Positions 8,422 to 16,791 of a DNA stretch of 64,000 nucleotides are shown here, piece by piece. Source of the stretch: Flavobacterium sp. 245. GTDB lineage: Bacteria > Bacteroidota > Bacteroidia > Flavobacteriales > Flavobacteriaceae. The notes beneath the pieces were generated by a model that saw nothing but the letters and a program-made list of their open reading frames with translations, did no database searches and had not been told where the DNA came from. The stretch is taken from assembly GCF_004362055.1 (NCBI RefSeq), contig NZ_SNXB01000005.1:62001-126000 (forward strand). The letters are read 5' to 3'. Each line of letters starts with the position of its first letter. Within the stretch, counting starts at the first letter, position 1. The position numbers and the translations under genes are program-made.

Positions 8422-9333
8422 ATGAAAAAAATCTTTTTACTTTTTATTGCACTTACGCTAAATTCAATTCAAGCACAAGAAGTCAAAACCTTAACTTATT
8501 TCCAGAACGACACTATCAAACTGGATTTAGATTTATATCTGCCAAAGAAAAAAGCTAACGAAAAAATTCCGTTGATCATGTTTGCTTTTGGCGGAGGATT
8601 TTCTGGTGGAGAACGTACGAGCGAAAAAGAATTCGGAATGTTTATGGCACAGAATGGCTATGCGGTTGCGAGCATTTCGTACAGTTTATACATGAAAGGA
8701 AAAGATTTTGGATGCAAAGGAACTTTGACCGAAAAAATAAAAGCAATTCAGATTGGCGTGAGCGATATGTGGCAGGCGACTGGTTTTTTAATCGAAAATG
8801 CCGATAAATACAATCTTGATACTTCGAAAATCTTTATTTCCGGAATTAGTGCCGGTGCCGAAATTGGTTTTCAAGCTTCCTTTTGGGATTATAAATTGAT
8901 GAATTTATACAAAAGCAATTTACCTGAAACCTTTAAATACAAAGGTTTTATTGGAGGATCCGGCGCGATTCAGGATATTAATTTAATTACAAAAGAAAAA
9001 GCAATTCCGATGTTATTAGCACATGGAAGCAATGATGAAACTGTTCCGTACAGTGCGGGTTCGCACCGCTCTTGCCCAACAAATGCTTCAGGCTGGTTGA
9101 TTCTTTTTGGCTCTTATGCGGTTTATAACCAAATGAATGATTTACATAAAGACATCGAACTGATTACTTTTTGTGGTGGCGGACATGAATTCTCCGGCTA
9201 TCTTTTTCATGACGGACAGCAATATGTTCTGGATTTCGTGAATGATGTTTTGAAAGGAAAAAGGTTTGAATCGCATTTGATTGTGCCTTCTAAGAAAGGA
9301 AAAGATTCTGGGAAATATTTGTTTTGCGAATAA
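8422..9333 (+). CDS. exported alpha/beta hydrolase (esterase/lipase-like)
   Basis: 303 residues from ATG 8422, chosen over ATG 8383 because it begins a signal peptide (MKKIFLLFIALTLNSIQAQ). The alpha/beta hydrolase fold shows an oxyanion-type GGGFSGGER segment, the nucleophile elbow GIS143AG, and Asp205 in HGSNDETVP and His255 in GGGHEF as likely triad partners. It resembles the BD-FAE/carboxylesterase branch, so it may deacetylate glycans or cleave esters in the periplasm; the substrate is unknown. It stands alone between repeat-rich spacers. Confidence 0.82.
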   Translation: MKKIFLLFIALTLNSIQAQEVKTLTYFQNDTIKLDLDLYLPKKKANEKIPLIMFAFGGGFSGGERTSEKEFGMFMAQNGYAVASISYSLYMKGKDFGCKGTLTEKIKAIQIGVSDMWQATGFLIENADKYNLDTSKIFISGISAGAEIGFQASFWDYKLMNLYKSNLPETFKYKGFIGGSGAIQDINLITKEKAIPMLLAHGSNDETVPYSAGSHRSCPTNASGWLILFGSYAVYNQMNDLHKDIELITFCGGGHEFSGYLFHDGQQYVLDFVNDVLKGKRFESHLIVPSKKGKDSGKYLFCE

Positions 9334-9364
9334 AAAATTTGGCATGCACATAAAATACACGTCT

Positions 9365-9471
9365 AAACTAGACTGAAGTCCAGCTCTACAATATTTACCG
9401 AGCCTTTGGCTCTTTTTAACGTAGTTCGGGAGAAACAATCTATATTGCAGAGCTGGACTTCAGTCCAGTTT
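9365..9471. repeat. 30-bp-arm inverted repeat with nested hairpin (CTGGACTTCAGTCCAG type)
   Basis: The 30 bp arms at 9365-9394 and 9442-9471 are reverse complements with two mismatches; each contains the near-palindrome GACTGAAGTCCAG. Inside is a small perfect hairpin GAGCC-TTT-GGCTC (9400-9412). It occupies the spacer after the hydrolase gene. It is likely a dispersed REP-like or non-autonomous element. Confidence 0.85.
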
Positions 9472-9583
9472 ACGGCAATATTTAACAAACCAAAAAAATC
9501 CAATCGCAAGGAATTATTTCTCCTAAAAATGCCAAATTTCTCGCTTCTGATAAATATTCTTTTTAATTATGAATAAGTTTAGG

Positions 9584-9591
9584 TAAATTTG
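9584..9591 (+). promoter_or_regulatory. -7 box upstream of the ATPase gene, fixing its start
   Basis: TAAATTTG is a perfect TAnnTTTG box. It covers the in-frame TTG at 9589, which therefore cannot be the start; transcription should begin near 9595-9598, leaving a 12-15 nt leader before GTG 9610. No clear -33 TTG is seen. Confidence 0.6.
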
Positions 9592-9609
9592 CCCTTTATT
9601 TTTAGAATA

Positions 9610-10143
9610 GTGCAAAAAGAAATCATAGTTCTCCTTGGCGGTCCTGGTACAGGAAAATCTACGCTGATAAACGAATTAGTAGCTCGTGGCTACTGTTGTT
9701 ACCCTGAAATTTCTAGAGAAGTTACACTCGAAGCCCAAAAAAGAGGCATCGAGCAATTGTTCTTGGAACAGCCGTTATTATTTAGCGAAATGTTATTAGA
9801 AGGCCGTATTCAGCAATTTAAAAACGCTGAGAAAGAAGCTGATAATGTAGTTTTTATTGATCGCGGAATTCCTGATGTTGTCGCTTATATGGACTACATA
9901 GGCGATGAATATCCAGAACATTTCACTAAAGCTTGCGGGGATTACAAATATTCTAAAACTTTTATTTTACCGCCGTGGGAAGAGATTTATCAGAGCGACA
10001 CAGAGCGTTATGAGAATTTTGAACAGGCACTTGAAATTCAAAACCATCTTATTGAAACGTATAAGAAATACGGTTACAATTTAATTGAAGTTCCAAAAGA
10101 TACGGTTGAAAACAGAATTCTTTATATCTTAGATAAAATTTAG
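9610..10143 (+). CDS. P-loop ATPase / kinase-like protein (AAA_28)
   Basis: 177 residues from GTG 9610. Walker A is GGPGTGKST close to the N terminus; the probable Walker B/catalytic region is VVFIDRGIPDVVAY, followed by ERYENFEQALEIQNHLIETYKKYGYNLIEVP, typical of the AAA_28/NadR-like nucleotide kinase group. It is cytosolic and could phosphorylate a small molecule or nucleoside; the substrate is unknown. It is followed after 65 bp by recQ and fmt on the same strand. Confidence 0.8.
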   Translation: MQKEIIVLLGGPGTGKSTLINELVARGYCCYPEISREVTLEAQKRGIEQLFLEQPLLFSEMLLEGRIQQFKNAEKEADNVVFIDRGIPDVVAYMDYIGDEYPEHFTKACGDYKYSKTFILPPWEEIYQSDTERYENFEQALEIQNHLIETYKKYGYNLIEVPKDTVENRILYILDKI

Positions 10144-10208
10144 GCAGTACGTTTAAAGTTGCAAAACTAGAAACTGATTTCTAAATTTTTAACTTTAACA
10201 CTTTGGCC

Positions 10209-12104
10209 ATGCAGGAAGCACAGGAAATTCTTTTAAAATACTGGAAACACGAAAGTTTCCGACCGTTGCAAAAAGAAATTATTGAATCGGTTTTAGAAGG
10301 GCAAGATACTTTTGCACTGCTGCCAACGGGAGGCGGAAAATCAATTTGTTTTCAGGTTCCCGCCATGATGCGCGAAGGAATTTGCCTGGTCATTTCGCCT
10401 TTGATTGCACTAATGAAAGATCAGGTAGCAAATCTTCAAAAAAGAGACATTAAAGCAATCGCTCTTACTGGAGGTATTCATACCGAAGAAATTATTGATC
10501 TTCTTGATAACTGTCAATACGGAAATTACAAATTCCTTTATCTTTCTCCAGAACGTTTGCAATCGGATTGGATTTTGGAACGAATCAAAAATCTTCCTAT
10601 AAATTTAATTGCTATTGATGAGGCGCATTGTGTCTCGCAGTGGGGTCACGATTTTAGGCCCGCTTATTTAAAAATTTCGGAACTTAAAAAATTCTTTCCT
10701 AAAATTCCGTTTTTGGCTTTGACCGCAACGGCAACACCAAGAGTTGTTGAAGATATCAAAACCGAATTAGGATTAAAAGACACTAGACTTTTTCAGCAAT
10801 CTTTTGAAAGAAAAAACATTGCCTACATGGTTTTTGAAGTCGAAGATAAATTGTACCGTGTTGAACAGATCTTAAAGAAAAACCCACAGCCGTCTATTAT
10901 ATATGTACGAAATAGAAAATCATGCCTGAATATGTCAACCCAATTACAATCCCTGGGTTTTAGAGCAACGTATTATCACGGCGGGCTTTCATCTCAGGAA
11001 AAAGACAAAAACATGCAATTGTGGATGTCGGAGCAAGCGCAGGTTATTGTGGCCACAAATGCTTTTGGAATGGGAATTGACAAAGACAATGTAAAAACAG
11101 TTATCCACACACAACTGCCGGAAAATTTAGAAAACTATTATCAAGAATCAGGACGTGCGGGACGAAATGGTGAAAAAGCCTTTTCTGTGCTATTATTCAA
11201 TAATTCTGATGCAAACCAAACAGAACAGCAATTTATAAATGTACTGCCCGATAAAAAGTTTCTGAAAACCATGTATGTCAAACTCTGCAATTATTTTCAG
11301 ATTGCTTACGGCGAAGGTTTAGACGACTCTTATTCCTTTAAATTGAATCACTTTTGCAATAAATATGATTTTCCGACTTTAAAAACTTATAATGCTTTGC
11401 AGTTTTTAAATCAGCAGGGAATTATTACAATGTCTCAGGAATTTTCGGAAAAAGTTACGATGCAGTTTTTAATTGAATCGAAAGAAGTTATCCGATATAT
11501 GAGTTTGAACCCGAATGATGAAGAAATTATTTTGGCAATTTTAAGAACATATCCGGGAGTTCACGAAATGAAAACACCGCTTAATTTTTCGTTGATTGCA
11601 AAAAAATCAAATCATACTGAAGAACAGGTTTCGGCAGTTCTAGAAAAATTAAAAGAAAAAGACATTATTGAATATAAATCCAAAAACAACGACGCGACTA
11701 TTTTATTTAATGAAGTACGCGAAGATGATTTAACAATAAACCGAGTTTCAAAATATCTGGAAAAACAGAATAAACTAAAACGCGATCAACTTTCGTCTGT
11801 GCTCTATTATATAAAGGAAGACAAAACCTGCAAGAACCGATTGGTTTTGGATTATTTTGGAGAAGAAACAAAATTGAATTGCGGCGTTTGTTCATACTGC
11901 ATTACTCAAAAAGGAAAAATTACAGAAGCCGATTCTATTGCTGATAAAATTCTGCATTTATTAAAAGCAACTACATTAACTTCGCGCGAAATTCAGAATC
12001 AAATAAAACTAGATGCTAAAGATGTGATTTTGGTTCTTCAGGAATTATTAGAAAATAATCACATTGTTATTTTAGCAAACAATAAATACACTTTAAAATC
12101 ATAA
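10209..12104 (+). CDS. recQ: ATP-dependent DNA helicase RecQ
   Basis: 631 residues from ATG 10209 (a TTG six bases earlier is less likely). Superfamily 2 helicase motifs are clear: Q-motif FRPLQKEII, Walker A LLPTGGGKSICF, DEAH motif AIDEAHCVSQWGHDFRP, TATATP, and motif VI YYQESGRAGRNG. The RQC zinc site is visible in C..KNRLVLDYFGEE...CGVCSYC. It lacks an obvious HRDC domain, as in many Bacteroidota RecQ. It unwinds 3'-5' in recombination and fork repair. The stop overlaps the fmt start by one base (TAATG), so the two are probably translationally coupled. Confidence 0.95.
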   Translation: MQEAQEILLKYWKHESFRPLQKEIIESVLEGQDTFALLPTGGGKSICFQVPAMMREGICLVISPLIALMKDQVANLQKRDIKAIALTGGIHTEEIIDLLDNCQYGNYKFLYLSPERLQSDWILERIKNLPINLIAIDEAHCVSQWGHDFRPAYLKISELKKFFPKIPFLALTATATPRVVEDIKTELGLKDTRLFQQSFERKNIAYMVFEVEDKLYRVEQILKKNPQPSIIYVRNRKSCLNMSTQLQSLGFRATYYHGGLSSQEKDKNMQLWMSEQAQVIVATNAFGMGIDKDNVKTVIHTQLPENLENYYQESGRAGRNGEKAFSVLLFNNSDANQTEQQFINVLPDKKFLKTMYVKLCNYFQIAYGEGLDDSYSFKLNHFCNKYDFPTLKTYNALQFLNQQGIITMSQEFSEKVTMQFLIESKEVIRYMSLNPNDEEIILAILRTYPGVHEMKTPLNFSLIAKKSNHTEEQVSAVLEKLKEKDIIEYKSKNNDATILFNEVREDDLTINRVSKYLEKQNKLKRDQLSSVLYYIKEDKTCKNRLVLDYFGEETKLNCGVCSYCITQKGKITEADSIADKILHLLKATTLTSREIQNQIKLDAKDVILVLQELLENNHIVILANNKYTLKS

Positions 12105-13051
12105 TGGAAAAATTACGAATTATATTTATGGGAACTCCAGAATTTGCTGTTGGCATTTTGGATACCATCATAAAAAACAATTACGAAGTTGTTGGCGTTA
12201 TTACAGCTGCAGATAAACCAGCTGGACGCGGACAAAAAATAAAATATTCAGCCGTTAAAGAATATGCTTTAGAAAACAACCTTACCTTATTACAGCCGAC
12301 CAATTTAAAAGATGAAGGTTTTTTAACCGAATTAAAAGCTTTGAATGCCAATTTACAAATTGTTGTTGCTTTTAGAATGCTGCCAAAAGTAGTTTGGGAA
12401 ATGCCAAGCTTAGGAACATTCAATCTTCACGCTTCTTTATTACCAAATTATCGTGGCGCGGCGCCAATTAACTGGGCTATTATTAATGGCGAAACTAAAA
12501 CCGGAGTTACAACATTCTTTATTGATGATAAAATTGATACTGGGGCTATGATTTTAAACTCGGAAATTGCAATTGAGCCAACAGAAAACGCAGGACAATT
12601 GCACGACCGATTAATGAATTTAGGAAGCACCACTGTAATTGATACTTTGAAAGTTATTGAAACCGGCAATGTAACCACAACAATTCAAGAAGACAATGAC
12701 GAAATCAAAACTGCTTATAAATTAAATAAGGAAAACTGTAAAATCGACTGGACGAAATCTGGAGACGAAATCAATAATTTAATTCGTGGTTTAAGTCCGT
12801 ATCCTGCATCTTGGTGCTTTCTGAAAGATAAAAATGAGGAATTGAACATTAAAATATATGACGCAAAATTGATTTTAGAAGAGCATTCACATGAATCTGG
12901 AAAACTGATCAGTAGCAAAAAAGAAATCAAAATTGCAGTGAAAGACGGCTATATTCAGCTTTTAAGCTTGCAATTTCCTGGAAAAAAGAGAATGCAGGCA
13001 ACAGAAATCCTAAACGGCATTACTTTTTCTGATGACGCAAAGATGTATTAA
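12104..13051 (+). CDS. fmt: methionyl-tRNA formyltransferase
   Basis: 315 residues, the normal length. It formylates Met-tRNAfMet for translation initiation using 10-formyl-THF. Visible are MGTPEFAVGIL, the catalytic region FNLHASLLPNYRGAAPINWAI (Asn/His) with ETKTGVTTFFIDDKIDTGAM, and a C-terminal OB-fold domain with RGLSPYPASWCFL. The start overlaps the recQ stop. A weak CAGG..CCTG hairpin follows, then the HU promoter. Confidence 0.97.
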   Translation: MEKLRIIFMGTPEFAVGILDTIIKNNYEVVGVITAADKPAGRGQKIKYSAVKEYALENNLTLLQPTNLKDEGFLTELKALNANLQIVVAFRMLPKVVWEMPSLGTFNLHASLLPNYRGAAPINWAIINGETKTGVTTFFIDDKIDTGAMILNSEIAIEPTENAGQLHDRLMNLGSTTVIDTLKVIETGNVTTTIQEDNDEIKTAYKLNKENCKIDWTKSGDEINNLIRGLSPYPASWCFLKDKNEELNIKIYDAKLILEEHSHESGKLISSKKEIKIAVKDGYIQLLSLQFPGKKRMQATEILNGITFSDDAKMY

Positions 13052-13157
13052 CCTCAGTAAAACAGGGGTTTCTACCTGATTTTCATCGATGAATAACCTG
13101 CTTTATGAACAAAAAAAACAAGTTATTAACAATTATTGCTAAAATTAGAGAAAACAC

Positions 13158-13187
13158 TTGCACGCAACGGATTTCCTACTAAATTTG
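13158..13187 (+). promoter_or_regulatory. consensus promoter of the HU gene
   Basis: TTG at 13158-13160, a 19 bp spacer and TAAATTTG at 13180-13187. This is one of the two best-matching -33/-7 promoters in the window, fitting a highly expressed gene. Confidence 0.85.
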
Positions 13188-13231
13188 TGTATTAACAATT
13201 TTTTTTAACCAACAATTAATAACTAATTATT

Positions 13232-13504
13232 ATGAACAAATCAGAATTAATCGATGCTATCGCTGCTGATGCAGGAATTACAAAAGCTGCGGCAAAATTA
13301 GCTTTAGAGTCATTTTTAGGAAATGTAGGAACTACTTTGAAAAAAGGAGGAAGAATTTCATTAGTAGGTTTCGGATCTTGGTCAGTATCTGCTAGAGCTG
13401 CTAGAGACGGTAGAAATCCTCAAACAGGAAAAACTATCAAAATCGCAGCTAAAAATGTAGTAAAATTCAAAGCAGGAGCTGAATTAGAAGGTGCAGTGAA
13501 CTAA
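13232..13504 (+). CDS. HU-family DNA-binding protein
   Basis: 90 residues. The two N-terminal helices (MNKSELIDAIAADAGITKAAAKLALESF) and the beta arm with the HU/IHF signature (RDGRNPQTGKTIKIAA) are intact. It is a dimeric nucleoid protein that bends DNA without sequence specificity. Strong promoter, AT-rich leader and its own terminator indicate a monocistronic, abundant transcript. Confidence 0.97.
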   Translation: MNKSELIDAIAADAGITKAAAKLALESFLGNVGTTLKKGGRISLVGFGSWSVSARAARDGRNPQTGKTIKIAAKNVVKFKAGAELEGAVN

Positions 13505-13536
13505 GTAAGAAAGTTCTCTAAACTTATAATATAATT

Positions 13537-13563
13537 AAAACCCTCCATTAGGAGGGTTTTTTT
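13537..13563 (+). terminator. Rho-independent terminator after HU
   Basis: AAAACCCTCC pairs with GGAGGGTTTT around a four-base loop (ATTA), followed by more T. It ends before the yqgE start at 13633. Confidence 0.92.
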
Positions 13564-13632
13564 GTGCGCTTTAACGATTTTTTTTGGGCAGTTCGAAATT
13601 TTATGATTAAATTTAATAAAAATTGTAGCCGT

Positions 13633-14193
13633 ATGATTTCAGAAAAATTAAAAAAAGGACACCTGCTTATTGCCGAGCCTTCAATAATTGGAGATTTATC
13701 ATTTAACAGATCGGTAATTTTATTAGCAGACCATAATAAAGAAGGATCAATTGGTTTTATCATTAATAAGCCTTTAAAATATACTATTAATGATTTAATA
13801 CCGGAGATTGAAGCCAACTTTAAAATATACAATGGAGGACCTGTTGAGCAGGACAATCTATATTTCATTCACAATATTCCAGAACTGATCCCGAATAGTG
13901 TCGAGATTTCTAATGGAATTTATTGGGGTGGTGATTTTGAATCCACGAAGGACTTAATAAACGACGGATCTATTAGTAAAAATAATATTCGTTTTTTCTT
14001 AGGTTATACCGGTTGGGATGAAAATCAGCTTGAAAATGAAATGCAGGGAAACTCCTGGATCATCGCTGATAATAATTACAAAAACAAAATTATCGGGAAA
14101 TCAACCACGCATTTCTGGAAAGAACAAATTCTTGAGCTTGGCGGTGATTATCTTATTTGGTCAAATGCACCTGAAAACCCATATCTGAATTAA
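13633..14193 (+). CDS. YqgE/AlgH family protein
   Basis: 186 residues from ATG 13633. An in-frame GTG at 13564 lies in the T run of the HU terminator and would add an unconserved N-terminus, so it is rejected. Family hallmarks are KKGHLLIAEPSIIGDLSFNRSVILLADHNKEGSIGFIINKPL, YNGGPVEQDNLYFIH and FFLGYTGWDENQLENEM. The family is widespread, cytosolic and functionally unresolved. It is convergent with the aminotransferase gene and overlaps it by 4 bp at the stop codons (14190-14193). Confidence 0.92.
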   Translation: MISEKLKKGHLLIAEPSIIGDLSFNRSVILLADHNKEGSIGFIINKPLKYTINDLIPEIEANFKIYNGGPVEQDNLYFIHNIPELIPNSVEISNGIYWGGDFESTKDLINDGSISKNNIRFFLGYTGWDENQLENEMQGNSWIIADNNYKNKIIGKSTTHFWKEQILELGGDYLIWSNAPENPYLN

Positions 14194-15026
14194 TTTTCAG
14201 ATATGGACTCATTTAGTTTCTGCACTAATAAATGAGCCAGATTGCTTGTAAACTCTTTTTTTCGATATTTAGTTATCGGTTGTATCCCTGTGATTACATT
14301 TGTCAAGAATAATTCGTCGGCTTTTTGAAGATCAAACGGTGAAATTATTTCTTCAGACACTTGTATGCCTTCAACTTTTTTTGCCAAGGCTAAAATTTGC
14401 TTGCGCATAATTCCGTTTAGACATCCTTCAGAAATTGGAGGCGTAATTAATTTTTTACCCGAAAGCATAAACAAATTTCCTTGAAGTGCTTCGACTACAT
14501 TTTTTGCATCATTTACCAAAATACAATTTGCAAGACCATTTTCGTGAGCAAAAATACTTCCTGTTACGTTAATCATTTTATTTGTCGTTTTAATCGACGA
14601 TAATAATTGCTTGGTTACATAGAAGTCTTTATATAAATCAACTTCATAAACAGCAGTATTTAACACATATAAAGTATTTTCAAGAGGTGTTGCATGAATT
14701 AAAAACGAAACTTCATTGGTATTTGGCAAATACAATCCGCCATCATTTCTAAAAACAGTAATTCTTGCTCTTGCTGATGCTGCAATATTTTTTTGCTGTA
14801 CTAGTTTCAAAACTTGTTCTTCAAAATATTCCATCGTAAAATTCATAGGAATCTCCATTCTAACGACACGCATTGAAGCCATTAAGCGGAAATAATGATC
14901 TTCTAGAAACAAAATTTTATTGTTTATAATTTTGACTGTTTCAAAAACTCCGTCTCCGTATAGAAAAGCACGATTTTGAGTTAATATATTTTCTTCGTGT
15001 GCTATGTTTCCGTTAAAATTGATCAT
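14190..15026 (-). CDS. aminotransferase class IV (4-amino-4-deoxychorismate lyase-like)
   Basis: 278 residues. Fold type IV PLP enzyme: FLYGDGVFETVKI at the N-terminus, SSIKTTNKM carrying the likely Schiff-base Lys region, ENGLANCILVNDAKNVVEALQGNLFML, and SEGCLNGIMRKQIL. The GDGVFET start and divergence from branched-chain transaminases favour a PabC-like ADC lyase for p-aminobenzoate/folate synthesis, but D-amino-acid transaminase activity cannot be excluded. It probably follows the START-like gene in one leftward transcript (spacing 54 bp). Confidence 0.82.
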   Translation of the reverse strand: MINFNGNIAHEENILTQNRAFLYGDGVFETVKIINNKILFLEDHYFRLMASMRVVRMEIPMNFTMEYFEEQVLKLVQQKNIAASARARITVFRNDGGLYLPNTNEVSFLIHATPLENTLYVLNTAVYEVDLYKDFYVTKQLLSSIKTTNKMINVTGSIFAHENGLANCILVNDAKNVVEALQGNLFMLSGKKLITPPISEGCLNGIMRKQILALAKKVEGIQVSEEIISPFDLQKADELFLTNVITGIQPITKYRKKEFTSNLAHLLVQKLNESISEN

Positions 15027-15080
15027 AAAAAAACCCTGAATTTTGTTCAGGGCAAATATAAGGGATAAAATAGTTTTATA

Positions 15081-15473
15081 CTAAACAGAACCAATAAGAT
15101 GTTTCAAATCTGAGATTTGATTCTCCCACAATTGTTTAGCCTCACCTACTTCTTCTTTTTCAGCAAAATCAACAACCATTAGCGATACATCTTTCGTTAA
15201 TTCATCAACTAAAATATGCAGTTCAAAAAAATACTCGGTATCCTTACTGCTTTCATCAACCCATTTAAATTTTACTTTTTCGCCAGTTTTTTTAGATGCT
15301 AAACGCGCTTTTTCCTGCGAGTCATTCCAGATGAAAGTAAAAAATTCGCCTCTTGAATTTACATTGTCTGCAAACCATTCTGACAAACCTGAAGGCGTTG
15401 ATATATATTGATACAATAATTGCGGCGAAGAATTGATCGGGAACTCGATTTCGTAACGTATTTTTGAATCCAT
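15081..15473 (-). CDS. START-like domain protein (SRPBCC superfamily)
   Basis: 130 residues. A helix-grip pattern: IRYEIEFPINSSPQLLYQYISTPSGLSEWFADNV, then alternating beta strands (GEFFTFIWNDSQEKARL, VKFKWVD) and a C-terminal helix (QLWENQISDLKHLIGSV). Flavobacterial members are annotated START-like and resemble AHSA1; ligand and function are unknown. It has a near-consensus promoter immediately upstream, which sits back to back with the tRNA-Met promoter. Confidence 0.85.
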   Translation of the reverse strand: MDSKIRYEIEFPINSSPQLLYQYISTPSGLSEWFADNVNSRGEFFTFIWNDSQEKARLASKKTGEKVKFKWVDESSKDTEYFFELHILVDELTKDVSLMVVDFAEKEEVGEAKQLWENQISDLKHLIGSV

Positions 15474-15493
15474 GTGCTGCGTTTAATTTTTTC

Positions 15494-15522
15494 GAAATAT
15501 AAGAATATATGTCCAAAAACAA
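15494..15522 (-). promoter_or_regulatory. promoter of the START-like gene
   Basis: On the minus strand TTG at 15522-15520, an 18 bp spacer and TATATTTC at 15501-15494 (one mismatch to TAnnTTTG). The leader to ATG 15473 is about 15-20 nt. Confidence 0.65.
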
Positions 15523-15560
15523 TGCGTTTTTAAAAATATTTTTTTTTCTTCATTTTATGC

Positions 15561-15590
15561 TTGTACGCTTTAATATTATTTCTATCTTTG
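15561..15590 (+). promoter_or_regulatory. promoter of tRNA-Met
   Basis: TTG at 15561-15563, a 19 bp spacer and TATCTTTG at 15583-15590, a perfect Bacteroidota promoter. The mature tRNA begins 37 bp downstream of the -7 box. Confidence 0.85.
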
Positions 15591-15627
15591 CACCCGCAAT
15601 GAGGAAATCATTCCGGTTTGCAGTCCA

Positions 15628-15701
15628 GGCGAGGTAGCTCAGTTGGTTAGAGCGCAGGATTCATAACCCTGAGGTCACGGGTTCAACTCCCGTCCTCGCT
15701 A
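15628..15701 (+). tRNA. tRNA-Met (anticodon CAT)
   Basis: A 74 nt cloverleaf. Acceptor stem GGCGAGG/CCTCGCT with a terminal G-U pair, D arm GCTC..GAGC, anticodon loop TTCATAA, T arm ACGGG-TTCAACT-CCCGT, discriminator A. CCA is not encoded. A31-C39 is the only mismatch in the anticodon stem. CAT could also belong to a lysidine-modified tRNA-Ile, but the body resembles the elongator Met type. The 3' half plus terminator is duplicated in decayed form at 31125-31208. Confidence 0.93.
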
Positions 15702-15710
15702 CAAATGTCA

Positions 15711-15747
15711 AAACCCTTAAACATCAAATGTTTAAGGGTTTTTTATT
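15711..15747 (+). terminator. tRNA-Met terminator
   Basis: AAACCCTTAAACAT pairs with ATGTTTAAGGGTTT around a three-base loop (CAA) and is followed by a T-rich tract. It is the sequence that recurs, degraded, at 31175-31208. Confidence 0.9.
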
Positions 15748-15753
15748 TACATT

Positions 15754-15789
15754 AATTCCTCACTTGATAAAGAGCTCAAGTGAGGAATT
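15754..15789. repeat. perfect 14-bp inverted repeat beside the tRNA
   Basis: AATTCCTCACTTGA (15754-15767) and TCAAGTGAGGAATT (15776-15789) are perfect reverse complements around an 8 bp loop. No T run follows, so it is not a standard terminator. It lies 7 bp past the tRNA terminator, at the presumed left edge of the island. The rest of the spacer to 16070 shows no gene or motif that I can support. Confidence 0.85.
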
Positions 15790-16070
15790 CTACAATAAAA
15801 TAAAACTAAAACACTAACAACGTGACTAATAGACAACCAGACCTCAGGTTACGCTACATCATCCTTAATTTATAAAATAAAAAGTAGTTGTGAAGAGTTA
15901 AGAGTATTCTATAAAAAGACCATTCAAAAATCAAATCAATTTAGCTAATTTTATCATTAATAATCTATCATCTTTTTTTGAGCAATTTAATCTGGACATC
16001 ATTTAAAATCAAAAGCAGATGATTAAATAATCCATTAAGTTTTATAACTGACAGAAAACAACGGTAAAAT

Positions 16071-16385
16071 ATGAAAATGTACATTATTGTAAAAGATGAC
16101 ATTCCAGATAAATTGGTTCCAGTAATAACGGCACATGCTTCATTGGCCTGTTACAAAAAATACGAATCTAATGATGATATGATAAAATGGATAAATGGAA
16201 TATTTAAAAAGGTGGTTTGTACATGCAATGAACTTGAGTTCGAAAAACTTAAAAATGAAGATGATTTTGTCTTGCTAACCGAATCTTTTCTCAACAACAA
16301 AGAGGTTTGTTTGGCTTTTTGTCCCAGAGAGGAATACTCAAAAATATTTAAGTTTTTAAAAATGTGGACACCTCAAAACATTTAA
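16071..16385 (+). CDS. Pth2-like (peptidyl-tRNA hydrolase II superfamily) small protein
   Basis: 104 residues. The order of elements resembles the Pth2 fold: an initial strand with KDD (MYIIVKDDIP), a helix AHASLACYKKY, a second strand KKVVCTCNELEFEKLK, then LLTESFLNNKEVCLAFCPREE and FKFLKMW. Short bacterial Pth2-like proteins with this pattern exist, but classical Pth2 enzymes have a TxIxPG segment that is not evident here, so hydrolase activity is unproven. It starts one base before the next gene's frame (16385/16387), suggesting a two-gene operon. It is the first gene inside the putative tRNA-bounded island. Confidence 0.5.
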   Translation: MKMYIIVKDDIPDKLVPVITAHASLACYKKYESNDDMIKWINGIFKKVVCTCNELEFEKLKNEDDFVLLTESFLNNKEVCLAFCPREEYSKIFKFLKMWTPQNI

Positions 16386-16386
16386 A

Positions 16387-16776
16387 ATGGAAAATAAGAT
16401 TTATAATTGGTTTGTTAAGAATGGAAATATTCTGATTCAGAAAAATGGAGATTGTATTGCACTGCAATTTTTATATGAGAATGCAGATTGCTGTCTATTA
16501 ACACATTCTGACACTAATGAAATTATAGATCTATTGATCGACATCTCAAAACAGATTTGGGAAAACCCGAATTATGAAAAAAAGCCCTATACTAATCAGC
16601 TTTATAAAAAAATTGACAACAAATATTATTGGATAATAGAAACATCAGAACTTGTAATATACTATAACGAAATCGAAGATGCAATACAGATTAAATCTAA
16701 TGGAAATGATACGCTAAATCTAGAGATAAATTATGCAGTAGAAATAATACAGATTTTGGAGTATTTAATCCAATAG
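16387..16776 (+). CDS. hypothetical protein
   Basis: 129 residues, no signal peptide, no membrane segment. Mixed alpha/beta composition with acidic, Asn/Ile-rich character; a repeated ELVIYYNEIEDAIQIKSNG strand-turn-strand is the only pattern seen. I do not recognise a family. It begins one base after the Pth2-like gene's stop and is likely cotranscribed; it converges on the LRR-like gene 16 bp away. Confidence 0.7.
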   Translation: MENKIYNWFVKNGNILIQKNGDCIALQFLYENADCCLLTHSDTNEIIDLLIDISKQIWENPNYEKKPYTNQLYKKIDNKYYWIIETSELVIYYNEIEDAIQIKSNGNDTLNLEINYAVEIIQILEYLIQ

Positions 16777-16791
16777 AAGACACCTTACATT

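Noticed and set aside
9142..9438. Leftward open frame over the hydrolase 3' end and repeat
   Set aside because: It is antisense to a convincing gene, crosses the inverted repeat and has no recognisable protein features.
9589..9609. TTG start for the ATPase gene
   Set aside because: The TTG is part of a perfect -7 promoter box; GTG 9610 directly precedes the conserved KEIIVLLGGPGTGKST start.
13564..13632. GTG start for YqgE/AlgH
   Set aside because: It lies in the T tract of the HU terminator and the extra residues do not fit the family; ATG 13633 gives the normal length.
15628..15701. Assignment as tRNA-Ile2 (CAT with lysidine)
   Set aside because: The D arm and T arm match elongator Met types; sequence alone cannot fully exclude Ile, but Met is the simpler call.
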